Positions 49,427 through 60,082 of a stretch of DNA of 64,000 bases are shown one piece after another (position 1 is the first letter of the stretch; every line of letters starts with the position of its first letter). The stretch covers positions 23,312,001 through 23,376,000 of the forward strand of contig OY987267.1 of assembly GCA_963920665.1 (NCBI GenBank). The letters run 5' to 3'. Source of the DNA: Straminergon stramineum. Lineage: Eukaryota > Streptophyta > Bryopsida > Hypnales > Calliergonaceae. The translations under genes and the position numbers were made by a program. The notes beneath the pieces are model-generated. The model saw only the letters and a program-made list of their open reading frames with translations, was not told the origin of the DNA and made no database searches.

Positions 49427-52400
49427 AGACGACACTAACTCTCCCAACGAGATTATCAACGCCTGCGTCATCACCAACGTCGAAGAAGACTAGTTCTTAG
49501 ATTCAGGTGCCTCTTCTCATGTCACTGGGAACCCAGACCTACTTAGCAATATGACTTTATCAAACATACCCCATATTAGTACAGCGGGTGGTCAAATCAT
49601 GCCTGTAGTAGGCCAAGGTACTGTAAGAGCTACTACTTCATCCGGAACAATAAAGGAGATCCACAACATTTTGTACGTACCTGGCGTGAAGACTAACTTG
49701 TTCTCTGTTGGAAAACTGACTGACATCGGATACAAGGTTCTCTTCGAGGCGAAACATTGTCTCATATACGACAAAGACGATCACAACCACATATTCTTAC
49801 AAGGGACCAGGGACTCTCGCAACAAGCTGTATTGCATTCTCAATGGCACTTCCCTGCAACCTGCTGATCACTCTCCTACTCGCTCAAGCAGCACTCCTTC
49901 CTCCATTGCGACTGACGGAGAAACAATCCAGTTTCATACATCACTGTCACCATCTTCCACGACATCCCCCCTAGCAAGCTCAGTTAAAATGTCCACCGAT
50001 GACATACACCTGTGGCATAAACGCATCGGACATATCAACTATCAGAGTCTCTATCACATGACGAACCGACATCTTATTGCAGGAGTACCTGCAATTCCAT
50101 TGATCAAACACGTATGTGCCTCATGTATGCTCGGAAAACTGCCTCGAGACACCATTCCAAAGACTCGCACCACCAACACCACGAGGCCACTTCAGCTCGT
50201 TCATACAGATATTTGTGGACCCATGCCAACAACCTCCAAAGCTGGGAATAGGTACATACTTACATTCATTGATGATTTTTCTCGCAAAACTTGGCTGTAC
50301 TTCCTAGCAGAAAAATCTCAAACCTTAGAGTCCTTCCAACACTTCCGCAGATTAGTGGAGAGCCCCACTCACCACATAGGCACCCTTCGTAGTGATAGGG
50401 GCGGTGAATATACCTCTGCTTCCTTCATAGATTATTGTAACACACACGGCATCTCTAGACAACTCACGGCAGGATATTCTCCCCATCAAAACGGCACTGC
50501 AGAAAGAAAGAATCGGACCCTACTAGAAGGGATATGCAGCATAGTTAGTGGCATCCAAATTCCCAAATCTCTTTGGGAAGAAATAGCCAAAACCGTCAAC
50601 TATATTCAAAATCGTTCTCCCACCAAAGCCCTCCGCTTAAAAACTCCTGAAGAAGCCTACACTGGTGTCAAGCCCAACCTAGCTCACCTACGAGTCATTG
50701 GCTGCGTGGCCTACTGCCACATCCCAGAATCCAAACGCCGCAAGTTTGATCCAAAAGCAATCCCTACCATACTTATAGGCTATGATGAACATAGCAAGGC
50801 CTATAGGTGCTACAACCCTAGAACCCGACAAATCCTCATTAGTCGTGACGTTAGGTTCGATGAAACAAACCTTCACTTACCGGTTCCTGAGACGACTGAA
50901 CTGTTAGAGGATTCTTCACTAGAACAATTTTTTTTTCCAAAGACCAATATACCTCAGTCATCCAACCTTAGCGACCTCCCCAACCCCAATCCCACTCCTA
51001 CACCAGATCCTGCTTCCCCACCTTCTCCAGGCCCACCCCCCTCCATCCCTTTTCCATCTAACCCCACCCCTGTCTCCTCACCAGCTTCAATTCCGTTTGT
51101 TCCCAACCCTGACCCTACCCCGGCTTTCCCTGTTCCCCGCCGATCTCAACGCCCTCGACGCCAGACTGTCCGCCTGGATGACTACGTGCTCTCTATCTCC
51201 ACCGACCACCACGACGTCTGCATGCTCACCTCCGACTCTCCACCCGAAGCCACTCCTAGCGACCCTGATATCACTAATGTTACCTTCAAAGAAGCCAAGC
51301 AAGATCCCAGTTGGAAACAAGCCATGTAGGAGGAAATGGATTCAATCTGGAAAAACAATACCTGGGATTTGGAACCCCTACCCCCTGGGAAGCGAGCAAT
51401 CACATGCAAATGGGTGTTTAAGCTGAAACCTGGTATCAACGGTGCGCCTCCCATTAAAAAAGCCCGCTTGGTCGCCCGCGGCTTTGAACAACGTCCAGGA
51501 ATCGACTTCACCGAGACTTTTGCCCCCGTAATTAAGTGGGCCACGCTTCGCACTGCAATCGCTCTGGCCGCAGCAAAAAGATGGGACATTCACCACATGG
51601 ACGTTCGCACGGCTTTCCTCAATGGTTTACTTAAAGAACGTGTCTTCATGACCCAGCCTCCTGGTTTCCAAACCCGAGGTCGAGAGAAGCTTGTCTGTCG
51701 CCTCAACAAATCGTTATATGGATTAAAACAAAGCCCCCGAAACTGGTATGATCGCATAGATGCTGCACTTCGCCGTATCGGCCTTCGTCGAAGCACATCA
51801 GATGGCAATATGTATTACATGCATCAAGACGGCAAGACACTCATCCTTTTGTTATACGTGGACGACCTCTTCATTACAGGTAGCTGCATCCGCCTTATCA
51901 CTTGGCTCAAACAATTTCTACATACAGAATTCGAGATGACCGACCTTGGAAAAATCAAGCGTTACCTCGGCATCTCCTTCGAACACAGCTTCCTGGGCAT
52001 TTTTCTCCACCAACGTGACTATACCATCGACATCCTGCAAGAATTTCGGATGCTTGATTGCAAATCTGCCCCAACTCCTCTTCCTAAAGGCCACATTTTG
52101 GTCACTGATATGAAGTCACCACCCATCGACGCTACACTCTACTGCCGCTTAGTTGGAAAACTAATTTTTCTCACAGTCACTCGCCCAGACATAGCCTATT
52201 CTGTGAACCGCCTCAGCAGTTACATGGCCGCGCCCCAACAGGCTCACTTCGACGCTGCCAAACACGTTCTCCGTTACCTTCAAGGCACCCGGGACGTCGG
52301 CATTTTATATCGCGCAGGCGCCCCCATCACCATTGAGGGCTACACTGACGCCGACTGGGGCTCTTGCCCGGAAACTAGGCGCTCCATGGGGGCTTACCTG

Positions 52401-52874
52401 TTCACTCTCGCAGGTGGCCCGATCACTTGGCAGAGTAAGCGCCAACTTACTGTCTCCCGTTCATCCACCGAATCAGAATACAGGGCACTCAGCGACGAAG
52501 CTCAAGAGGCAGTCTGGCTCTCCCGACTACTTCACGAATTGCAACCACTCACTGCCTCATCATCAAGCCCATCCAAAATTACATTACATTGCGACAACCA
52601 AGGTGCCATTCAACTCTCCCACAATCCCGTTTTTCATGCCCGATCCAAACATATTGAAATACATTATCACTTCGTACGAGAGAGAGTCCTAGGGGGGGAA
52701 ATTCAGTTGAAATATATTAGCACTAGTAATCAACCAGCCGATACACTTACAAAACCTCTAGGAAAAACCAAGTTCCATCAACATAGAACAGCCCTAGGGT
52801 TACAGTGCCTCACAGACCTACGACATTCTCTTACTACAGCATACAACCTATCTCCATCAGTCTCTCCTATCTAG
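49422..52874 (+). pseudogene. Copia pol: protease, integrase, RT, RNase H; two stops
   Basis: The domains are in Ty1-copia order. The aspartic protease has DSGASSH (from 49500). Integrase has an HHCC finger (HLWHKRIGH to CASCMLGK), then catalytic D in HTDICGP, D in RSDRGGEY and E in GTAERKNR. Reverse transcriptase has CKWVFKLK, FAPVIKW, and the YVDD active site near 51857. RNase H has YTDADWG, SSTESEYRAL, LHCDNQGA and HARSKHIEI. TAG stops interrupt the frame at 49491-49493 (just before FLDSGA) and 51327-51329 (after KQAM). The frame is otherwise open to 52874, so the damage is limited to point changes. Confidence 0.95.
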
Positions 52875-52880
52875 CTCGCC

Positions 52881-53309
52881 CTACAACAATGCATCCCTGT
52901 ACAGAAATTCCTCCGCCTCCTCCAGTGTCTTGAAACTCTTGTGCTGCGCTCCCCTGTATCCAGTAACCTCACGTGAGCAATCGGTCCAAGAAAAATACAA
53001 ACCAGGAGTGCGCTCGCGTCTCACCGCATAGTACTTCCCACCACCCGCCGACTCTTTCTTCACGCCATTGCGAGGTTGACAAGGGTCGCGCACCTCCGCT
53101 CCTGCATAGGCACACTCGTCCCCGACAGTCTCCAGCTGCTCCGCGAGGATCGCATCCAACACCCTACAGCACCAACCTGTTCCCCGGCTCACCACGGCGC
53201 ACCCCAACCACATCAGTAATCCTATCAACTTCAAGACTGTCAAACCCCACAAGTAATCCCGCACCTGGTACCAATCCCGCATTGTTCCCCTCGTCATCGT
53301 CTTCCTCAC
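52881..53309 (-). CDS. Antisense ORF with RNase H1 hybrid-binding domain
   Basis: A 142-codon frame reads opposite to the retrotransposon and lies tail to tail with pol (stops 6 bp apart). Residues 91-136 include KYYAVRRERTPGLYFSW, then CSREVTGYRGAQHKSFKTLE and EAEEFL. This is the pattern of the RNase H1 N-terminal hybrid-binding domain (Pfam Cauli_VI type), which binds RNA-DNA duplexes. Conserved Tyr, Gly-x-Tyr, Trp, Cys, Gly, Lys-Ser-Phe and Ala positions are present. Residues about 18-45 are hydrophobic. No catalytic RNase H follows. It may be a captured host fragment or an accessory ORF of this element lineage. Expression is unproven and would need an antisense promoter near the 3' LTR. 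Confidence 0.7.
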   Translation of the reverse strand: MRKTMTRGTMRDWYQVRDYLWGLTVLKLIGLLMWLGCAVVSRGTGWCCRVLDAILAEQLETVGDECAYAGAEVRDPCQPRNGVKKESAGGGKYYAVRRERTPGLYFSWTDCSREVTGYRGAQHKSFKTLEEAEEFLYRDALL

Positions 53310-53338
53310 TCGGATCCCAGGCGCAACAATCCGCGCTT

Positions 53339-53347
53339 GAGGGGGGG
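53339..53347 (+). other. Polypurine tract
   Basis: The purine run GAGGGGGGG ends exactly at the 3' LTR. It is the plus-strand primer site for reverse transcription. Confidence 0.9.
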
Positions 53348-53555
53348 TGTTAGCATACAGACCGTTACTGTATTAGGGTTAGAATAGGACTTTTAGCTTT
53401 CATCCTTAGGATGACATTCATCTATAGATAATTAGGTTTAGCACCTCATTAGTTTGTACTTAAGCGGGTTAATCCCCACTTCTGAATGCAGAGCAGAAGC
53501 TCCACTTGTTTTCTCCTTGACTCACGTCTGTAAGATAGCAGCGTCAGTTCCTACA
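53348..53555 (+). repeat. 3' LTR of copia element
   Basis: This is 208 bp and identical by eye to the 5' LTR at 47917-48124. It is followed by the target duplication GTACT (53556-53560). Confidence 0.96.
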
Positions 53556-53560
53556 GTACT

Positions 53561-54663
53561 AACTCCAAATCCGCCGCTCCCGAGCCTTTCACTTCTGCTG
53601 AAGTTCTTGTTGGCCTTTCTGAGCTCTTTGTACGTGAACACGCGCGGCACAAGGTTCTGGTCCACGAGATTAAACTTGGTACCTTGTTTGGTGTGAGATG
53701 CTCGTTTCCGCCGCTTTGCAATTACTATCCCTGCAAGCAGCAGCACTGTACCAACTCTAGCACAGGCCTCGGAATGACACCAGCCTTTCTTCCCCTTGAG
53801 GAGCTCGTAACCGAATTTGTTGTAGCAACCACTTGAGGCATTCCACGGAGGTCGCAAACTGCCAAGCGTGAATCTGGTGAACCTCTCTGTAGACTGCGTC
53901 ACTTCCGGTAAAGCCAACGTACATGTATTCATCGACAAGGTCGGCTAAGGATTGAGTTGCATTGATGACAGGCTTGGGCGGTTTTGGAATGTGGTTGACC
54001 AAGGAGCCAGTAGCAAAATACACGTCAAGCTTCTGGGACGGACTATCATAATCGATCCAGGCAGTGAACGAGCTCCCGTTGACAAGGTATGTGCAATTAA
54101 CTAACGAGCCGCCACAAAGATTGTACGACCATGTTGAGTTCACGCTGTTAATATTGACCCCGATAGGGTTGTCGCTAGGGTCGCCGAACTGAGGGTTTCG
54201 AAAGGTGTCGAACTCTACTGCAAAGAGCTGATTTGAGGGCTGACCATTGCTAGCCGCTTTCACGAGGCATAACTATCCGCCCCCGTCCCCCACAAAACTG
54301 TCGTTCCTGGCGAATGTAAAAGTCATTCCATCTCCATGGAAATTTGCATAACCTATGATGGAGAATGTGAAACTGGTGTTGAAATAAGCCACTGCACCAG
54401 ATGCGGCATCCTTCATCCTCACTCTATCTTCGTAGTACAACCTGCCGCAACTGTCTGCCCGGTGAGGTTGCCCTCGAGTTCAACAGAAATGATTTTTTAT
54501 CTTCTTAGTGCTGAACATCGCCCACCGTTGAGAAGTTGTCTGGGGAGCTGAAGTAGAGGTAGCTGAAGTTGTTTTTTTGAGCTTCCACTTGTATGTGACT
54601 ACCATGGATTGTGTACACTGTTAGGATTAGGAGACCACTCTTCAAATGGTCATGAAACCACAT
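53561..54663 (-). pseudogene. Lectin receptor kinase pseudogene, lectin and membrane part
   Basis: This is the N-terminal half of the interrupted gene. The start region (Met at 54663, then WFHDHLKSGLLILTVYTI) matches the signal peptide of the intact paralogue, followed by YLYFSSPDNFSTVGDVQ. The lectin C-terminal half is open at 53757-54263 (FAVEFDTFRNPQFG, SFTAWIDYDSPSQKL). The membrane span (VGTVLLLAGIVIAKRRKRA) and the start of the kinase (RLGSGGFGV) lie in another frame at 53561-53938. So there are at least two frameshifts besides the insertion. This decay suggests the gene was already failing, or failed soon after the element entered. Confidence 0.88.
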
Positions 54664-55029
54664 CGTCATCAATCGATGGATCGAATCTGAAAAATGACTC
54701 AAAAGGGGCAGGAATTTGTTTGTCTACTCGCGGTTCGACAAGCTAAGTACCTATCTCATGGTGGCCCGAAGATCGAGCATGCTAGAGAGCAAATCTGGAA
54801 GGCTCGAACTGAAGAGCCAGCGTTGATTCGTAACGCCCAGAAAAGGGTCCCAGACAGATTAGTTAATGAATCACAGGTTTAAACTTCTACTCTTTCTCCA
54901 TCCCAGTTTTAAACTTCTACAATTGTCATTCTGGATCATGTACCTGGGCTAGCTAGCTCTCTTCACTCTCTCTCGCTCCACAGAAATCGAGTAAGCGCGG
55001 CTTCGGATTCTTAATGTACCTTAAGCTAG
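54664..55029. other. Upstream region of the lectin kinase pseudogene
   Basis: Moderate GC with a CT-rich stretch at about 54956-54984. It corresponds to the former promoter side of the pseudogene. No ORF is supported. Confidence 0.35.
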
Positions 55030-55345
55030 ATCATATGCAGTCGGCAGCAGCACCCCGATGGAACTCCTGTGAGCAAGCGACGCCAACTGTGGGACTCAGC
55101 TATCAAACTTGAGCTAGTTAGCTGTGCAGGAAACGAACGGGGAAATCAAGGAATTTTTTTTAAACAATACTTGCGAGGCAGGGTTTTTGACTTTATGGGA
55201 TGCCATAGCTACCGGCCCAGAAACCGGAACATATACAACGCGGACAAATTATAACACAACTGAAAGCCATTTTGACGCTGGGCTTCCAGCAAGAAAAAGG
55301 CTGCTTAGACCACACTGTATGCATGTCAATCCCGACACTCAGGGA
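55030..55345 (+). repeat. Three-copy dispersed sequence, copy 1
   Basis: This shares 'GGCAGCAGCACC', 'GATGGAACTCCTGTGAGC', 'GGACTCAGCTAT' and a closing 'ATGTCAATCCCG' block with 61440-61730, and the closing part also with 63710-63870. Open stretches (up to 76 codons) exist, but frames differ among copies. The origin is unknown: a decayed gene family or a mobile element carrying gene sequence. Confidence 0.55.
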
Positions 55346-55490
55346 ACAGAATGAATTTGTACGGAGGCACGTATCGGCCAAGCAAAAGTACCATTTGTAG
55401 CACGCCAACCGAGGCATTTGGGGACTTCGTACATGACATTTACTTTATTTTTTTAGCAGCGCTGGATGTCTTCCACAGTCAATACCAAGA

Positions 55491-55650
55491 GGCAGAATAT
55501 TTCTTAAATTACGATTGTCAGGTGTTGAAAAAATGAAATCCAAGTGGCAGAATATTTCTACGTCATCTTCTCAGTGTTGAAAAAGTCAACATCAATAGGC
55601 AAAATATGTTTAATTTTAGCATTGTCAAGTGTACGTTGAAAATTCAGTCA
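55491..55650. repeat. Three-unit tandem repeat, 52-55 bp period
   Basis: Units start at 55491, 55546 and 55598. Each begins GGCA(G/A)AATAT and contains a T(C/G)A(G/A)(G)TGT...GTTGAAAA block. The third unit is the most divergent. It does not encode an obvious protein. Confidence 0.6.
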
Positions 55651-55859
55651 TCAACTGTTCAGTTTTGAGGAGAGTCTTGCATTGAGAAATTGAGTCAACC
55701 AAGGAGAAAAGGGAAGAGTAGGGGAATGGGTTACAGAAAGAGTTGGACCATGTAATCACACAAAATGACAAAAATGAGTAAATGTGATCACTGTCTAACA
55801 TATCAATCATATCGAATTTTCATTTATTGCATGATTGAACAAAATGAAATCTTACTTCT

Positions 55860-56796
55860 TTAACCCCTAAACGTCCAGATTCATCTTCAGAAATGACAAT
55901 TTCAGAAAAATCATTCCCAAGTGCTATTTGGAAGCATATTTTGGAATTGATATATAAATGAAAGTTGTAGATTCCATCAATACGGTTAGATTCACCAATG
56001 TTATCACCAATCTTTTTTTATAAATTTTGAAAGAGAAATTTCAAAATTCCTTCAAAATTGGATTACAAGCAAAATATTATCATTTTTTGAGTAAAATTTG
56101 TTGGAATGGATTTGAAATGAGGTTCTCTTCACATGGTGATTTTTTGAAATTTTTGTCGTCTTCAAATCTATGACCTCAAAACTTTGAAGTTGAATAAAAC
56201 CTAGACAAGTTGCTATTATTAGTTGTTTGTATTTTTTTAAACTTCTATTTGAAATCTAATTTAAGCATAAAAACACTTGATCTTGAAAATGATTGATGAT
56301 GATTTTTCTATTCAAGATTTTGTGCAAAGGTGCCCATGCCATTGCAATCCTAACTTTCCATAGTGTTAAGGGCTTTTGGAAATGATCCTCAAATACACTA
56401 GATCTTGGAGGAATAAACACATTAGAAATCCATTTAAAAAAATTGTAGAGTAGATTTTTAGAATCTATAAATTGATTGGGGTTTTGGATGTTAGGTCTTC
56501 TAACCTCATCTCTTTTTGGTTACCAACTTTTTAGATTTGACATGTGAAAAAAGGATTGAAAGACTTCAAGTCACTTTTGCAATTTTAACACCCTCATGAT
56601 CAAATATTATAATCTTTCAATCCATAAGCAATATTGTTGTGTTATCTTTTCCTAAGTGATCTCTAACATATCTAGTTTGAATGTGTACTATTAGATTTCA
56701 AAAAAATTGATAAAGCTTATTAAAATGTTCGCTTTTTATTTGATTTAGAGAAAATTCCTATAACCTCAAAAAAGGCCTTGGGCATTTAGGGGTCAA
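55860..56796 (+). mobile_element. TTAACCCC family, class I element, most complete copy
   Basis: This 937-bp unit starts TTAACCCCTAAACGTCCAGA and ends GCATTTAGGGGTCAA, so its terminal 12 or so bases are inverted copies. The left third matches 34626-34990. The rest matches 31943-32597 and the reverse of 10772-11392. There is no coding capacity and no clear target duplication. Confidence 0.75.
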
Positions 56797-57079
56797 TTCA
56801 ATTTTCAACATTTTTGGAAAAAAATTTAAAATGTTAGGTATAGATTGTTTATTGCTACTTTTGTTTCTGAAAAAAAAATCCATGTTTCCTTTGTATTTTA
56901 CAAAGGAAACATGGGGCTTTTTCAAAAACAGAGGGCAACAACATTACAATCATTGGGATTGGTATTTTTTAATTCAATAAATAAAATTTTAAGAATTTAG
57001 TATTTTGAATCATTCTCTACTTCTTTCTACTTACTAATTTTTACCTATATGTTATACAATTCCAAATGATCTAAAATAA

Positions 57080-57415
57080 TCCGAGCATGTATCCAACTTG
57101 CCTTGAAGAATGAATCAAGAGAGTCACAACCATTTTGGATATTTTTTCATAATGATCTAACCTTATGAAGAATAGCTGCCCAAATTTTCGCAAGGCAAAA
57201 AAAGGGATTTTTCTCATTTCAAATGCTAATATTATGCAACCTACAAGGTTGAAATTTCTGAATTTTTTTTCACATCTTCTCAAACCAATGTACTATAAGA
57301 TCCTACAATTATATGTGTTCAAAAAGATTTTTTCCCAAAATTTGATCCTTGTAATAGAAATAGCAATTTTAGAGCATTTTTGGTGAAAATATATCAAAAA
57401 AACTTTAGGGGTTAA
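57080..57415 (-). repeat. TTAACCCC family, class II fragment (reversed)
   Basis: This matches 15590-15888 directly and 31180-31560 in reverse, including 'AATAGCTGCCC', 'GATCCTA' and the terminal CTTTAGGGGTTAA. It lies close to the class I element at 55860-56796. Confidence 0.65.
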
Positions 57416-58617
57416 TATAAGAGATTTACTTGAATTTCATCAAATTGTCTACAATCTAAGATTTTTGAATTCTTTTTAAAGATCCAAATATTACGATTGG
57501 ATGAATGAGAAGCTATTTTGGACAAAATGCAATCTTGAAGTATTTTGTTCATCATCCAAAACATGAACTTCAGAGCGCTTCATATTTATTTGGCATTGTG
57601 TTGATACTTTTGTTGAAGACAAATAACATATTATCTATATCATTAGTTTTACTATTTTGAAACTTAGGAATGTTGGTGCTTTTGATGTTCAAGCTTTTGT
57701 ACTAACTAGATTTGCAGAGTTTATTTTTTTCTATAGCTCTCTAAATCTCTTATTTAGATAGGAGGACAAGAAAGTCTCTTTGAGCTTCTAGAAGAGGAAT
57801 CTAATTCACTTTGTTTTGAAGGAGTCCAATGGAGGACAAGCCATCCATTACCACTAATTTCAAGCCTATTTCTCTATTTGATTCCTATCAATACAAAATA
57901 TAATCGAAAATTATGATATTTTCATCATAGATATAAATTACAGTGTATAAAATCATGGAATAAACCAAAATTACTATGTCACTCTAAAATTAAAAAATCA
58001 ACAAACCATGGTTACTAGCCCAAAGTTCATATTGATATAAAATATTGAAGTTCACAAATTTTTCAATTGGAGTCAAAACTATACTACATACTTGATAAGC
58101 TTCATTTTGTTGGTTGAACTCAAATTCAAAAAAATATCATCAAAATTTACATCAAGCAATGCAAATAGCAAGAAATGACCAAAATACACTACAAAGGTGA
58201 TCTGCGGATTCCGCCACTTCTTTCGAAAAGTCAATAATACAATAATGAGAAAATTTGCAATACTAATCTCCGTCATCCATCGGACACTTCCTGTCCGCAG
58301 CGGCGTTACAGGGTTAAGTTAAAATACCTCAATCAGTCCAAGGGCACTTAAATTCAGAGATCAGACACAGACTGCAGAACATGACTCTTGGGTTGTGTTT
58401 TAAATGTAAGATACAAAAAGAATAGACATGTTGTCTACGTAAAACTGCAACCACATCTATCAGAATTGAAGCAGGGAAGGGGCTCAAAGCTAGATTGACT
58501 ACAAAGATCACGTAATCTCAAGTTAAGCAACGATAAGGAATCCCTCCAAGTTCCTTAATTTTGCACTACCATCCAAAACGACTAAATCAAGTGTTAAAAG
58601 CAACCGCCCAACCAACG
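57416..58617. other. Spacer downstream of TRM112
   Basis: AT-rich to about 58200, then moderate composition that should include the 3' UTR of TRM112. No other gene was seen. Confidence 0.45.
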
Positions 58618-59804
58618 TTACACCTCATCTTCATTAAGTAGCATGTTGGGAACACCTTTTGTAACTGGAAATCGTCGGTTGGTCTCTGGACAGATCAGGG
58701 CACCCTCCTCCAAGTGAACCTGCCACGCACAAATAAGCACATGAAATTATGCAAACTTAGAAAATAGTTTCATGGTAACCTAACTAATTTAATAACGGCC
58801 ATTGAAACATGGTTTCTAATAACACTGCAAAATCTTCAACAGTGTACAACCAACTCAAATAGCGATCTAGAATAAACCCTATTCAAGCATTCAACTTCGA
58901 AATTTTGCAAAGCATCATCGACTGCATCTAACGGTGATGGGATTACATTATTGACTATTGCAACTTTAGTGATTGCACTAAAACCTCTTTATTATGACCT
59001 TCTCTGGACGACACTCTAGATATCCTGCACAATAGTCACACTATCATTGAGTGTAGCACTCTTGTCACACATTCAAACCACATCATAATGAAAAATTTCG
59101 GACCCCAGGTGGTAAGATTCAAGGGGGTTTAATGGTCTACATTTACATACCTCAAGCAATGCATGGTGAAACTTCTGGAGGAAATCTTCGTCTTCCAGCA
59201 TTGCAGGCTCTACCCGCTCGGGAATGTCATTCAGGTCCAACTGCAACGCATTATCAACCCCACAAGTTCAGACCTCTCCAAAGACTTGCAGAAACCTGTC
59301 GTTAGAGCTATTTTATATCCACAGCGAATGGCTTATCCAAAACATCCAAAAACTGAAACTGAGTTTCTTAACAAAATTATTTTCCCACGTTGTAGCCTGA
59401 ATCCCCTAGAATTACATCACGTCACGGAGTGTCGACTAATATATTGCCCTCCTTCTACTCCAAATGCCTCCCTGTGCAGAACACAAAAAATTGATTTCTA
59501 ACCCTAAATTTGTTTAAAAAAAATTTAATAAAGAAAAAAAATGAGAACAAATACAATTCACTGTCCAGCACTCCTAAGCAAACACATAATCACAAAGACT
59601 CTGGCAAGCCATGAGGCGAACTCGTACACTGTGCGCGGCCCCGTGAAGCGCTTTCCAATCCAGCTTGGGGAAAATATGTCTCAAAAACTCCGGATTCATC
59701 TCCGACTCTTTGGTCTCCAATTTTGTGGCCTCAAGGAACAGGGGAAATCCTTTCATCACGCCCTTGATGTTGCACGCCAGCATGTTGTGCGTGAGGAGCC
59801 TCAT
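58618..59804 (-). CDS. TRM112: TRM112-like methyltransferase activator, three exons
   Basis: This small zinc-binding protein is an obligate partner that stabilises and activates several methyltransferases acting on tRNA, rRNA and the release factor eRF1. Exons in gene order: 59804-59628, 59240-59151, 58719-58618, with phase-0 joins and GT-AG borders. They give 122 residues, the usual length for plant homologues. Diagnostic stretches are [60 protein letters not shown] and the terminal [12 protein letters not shown]. The first Met matches the family start exactly. Of the zinc-site cysteines, Cys11 and the Cys in ICPET are visible; plant homologues also have this reduced set. A probable leader intron lies upstream at 59889-60082. 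Confidence 0.96.
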
Positions 59805-59888
59805 CGTGATCGACAAAGCGTCCCAAAATTCAAGCGCAAGGCGCAATCTTCCGCAAACCCTAAATGCAATCAAGAGAGTGAGATTCTG

Positions 59889-60082
59889 ACTGCAAGCACT
59901 TGAATTCACCACTAGGGGGTTGTCACACCTTCTCCAAGAATGAAATTTCTATGAAGAATGAGAAGTTGTGGAGAGAAAAGAGTATCCAATTAGGAGCCTT
60001 TCTCCATGAAGAAGGTGTGACACCCCCTCTTGTGTTGTGTTGTGAATGAGAATGAGAATGGAAAATGGAGAACGAGACTTAC
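59889..60082 (-). other. Probable 5' UTR intron of TRM112
   Basis: Read on the minus strand, a strong donor (GCGCAG then GTAAGT) lies at 60083/60082 and an acceptor (CTTGCAG) at 59889. This would give a 194-nt intron 84 bp upstream of the start codon. It is inferred from splice signals only. Confidence 0.5.
59913..60028. mobile_element. Small foldback (MITE-like) in TRM112 leader intron
   Basis: Terminal inverted repeats of about 22 bp, AGGGGGTTGTCACACCTTCT at 59913 and AGAAGGTGTGACACCCCCT ending at 60028, differ by one inserted base and one substitution. The 116-bp unit fits wholly inside the predicted leader intron. It has no ORF. Confidence 0.7.

Larger units (their letters stand above)
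47917..53555 (+). mobile_element. Ty1-copia LTR retrotransposon, complete but coding-defective
   Basis: The 5639-bp element has 208-bp LTRs starting TGTTAGC and ending CCTACA. A primer binding site, gag, protease, integrase, reverse transcriptase and RNase H follow in copia order, with an antisense ORF and a polypurine tract before the 3' LTR. The two LTRs look identical base for base, which implies recent insertion. gag-pol has three in-frame stops (48623-48625, 49491-49493, 51327-51329) and one frameshift in a T run at about 49421. It interrupts a lectin receptor kinase gene that reads on the opposite strand. Confidence 0.97.

Noticed and set aside
50688..50876. Minus-strand frames within copia pol
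   Set aside because: They are shadows of the integrase and RT frames. Only the antisense frame at 52881-53309 has a recognisable domain.
53454..53696. 80-codon + strand frame across the 3' LTR and the kinase remnant
   Set aside because: It spans the insertion junction and is antisense to the receptor kinase pseudogene, with no independent support.
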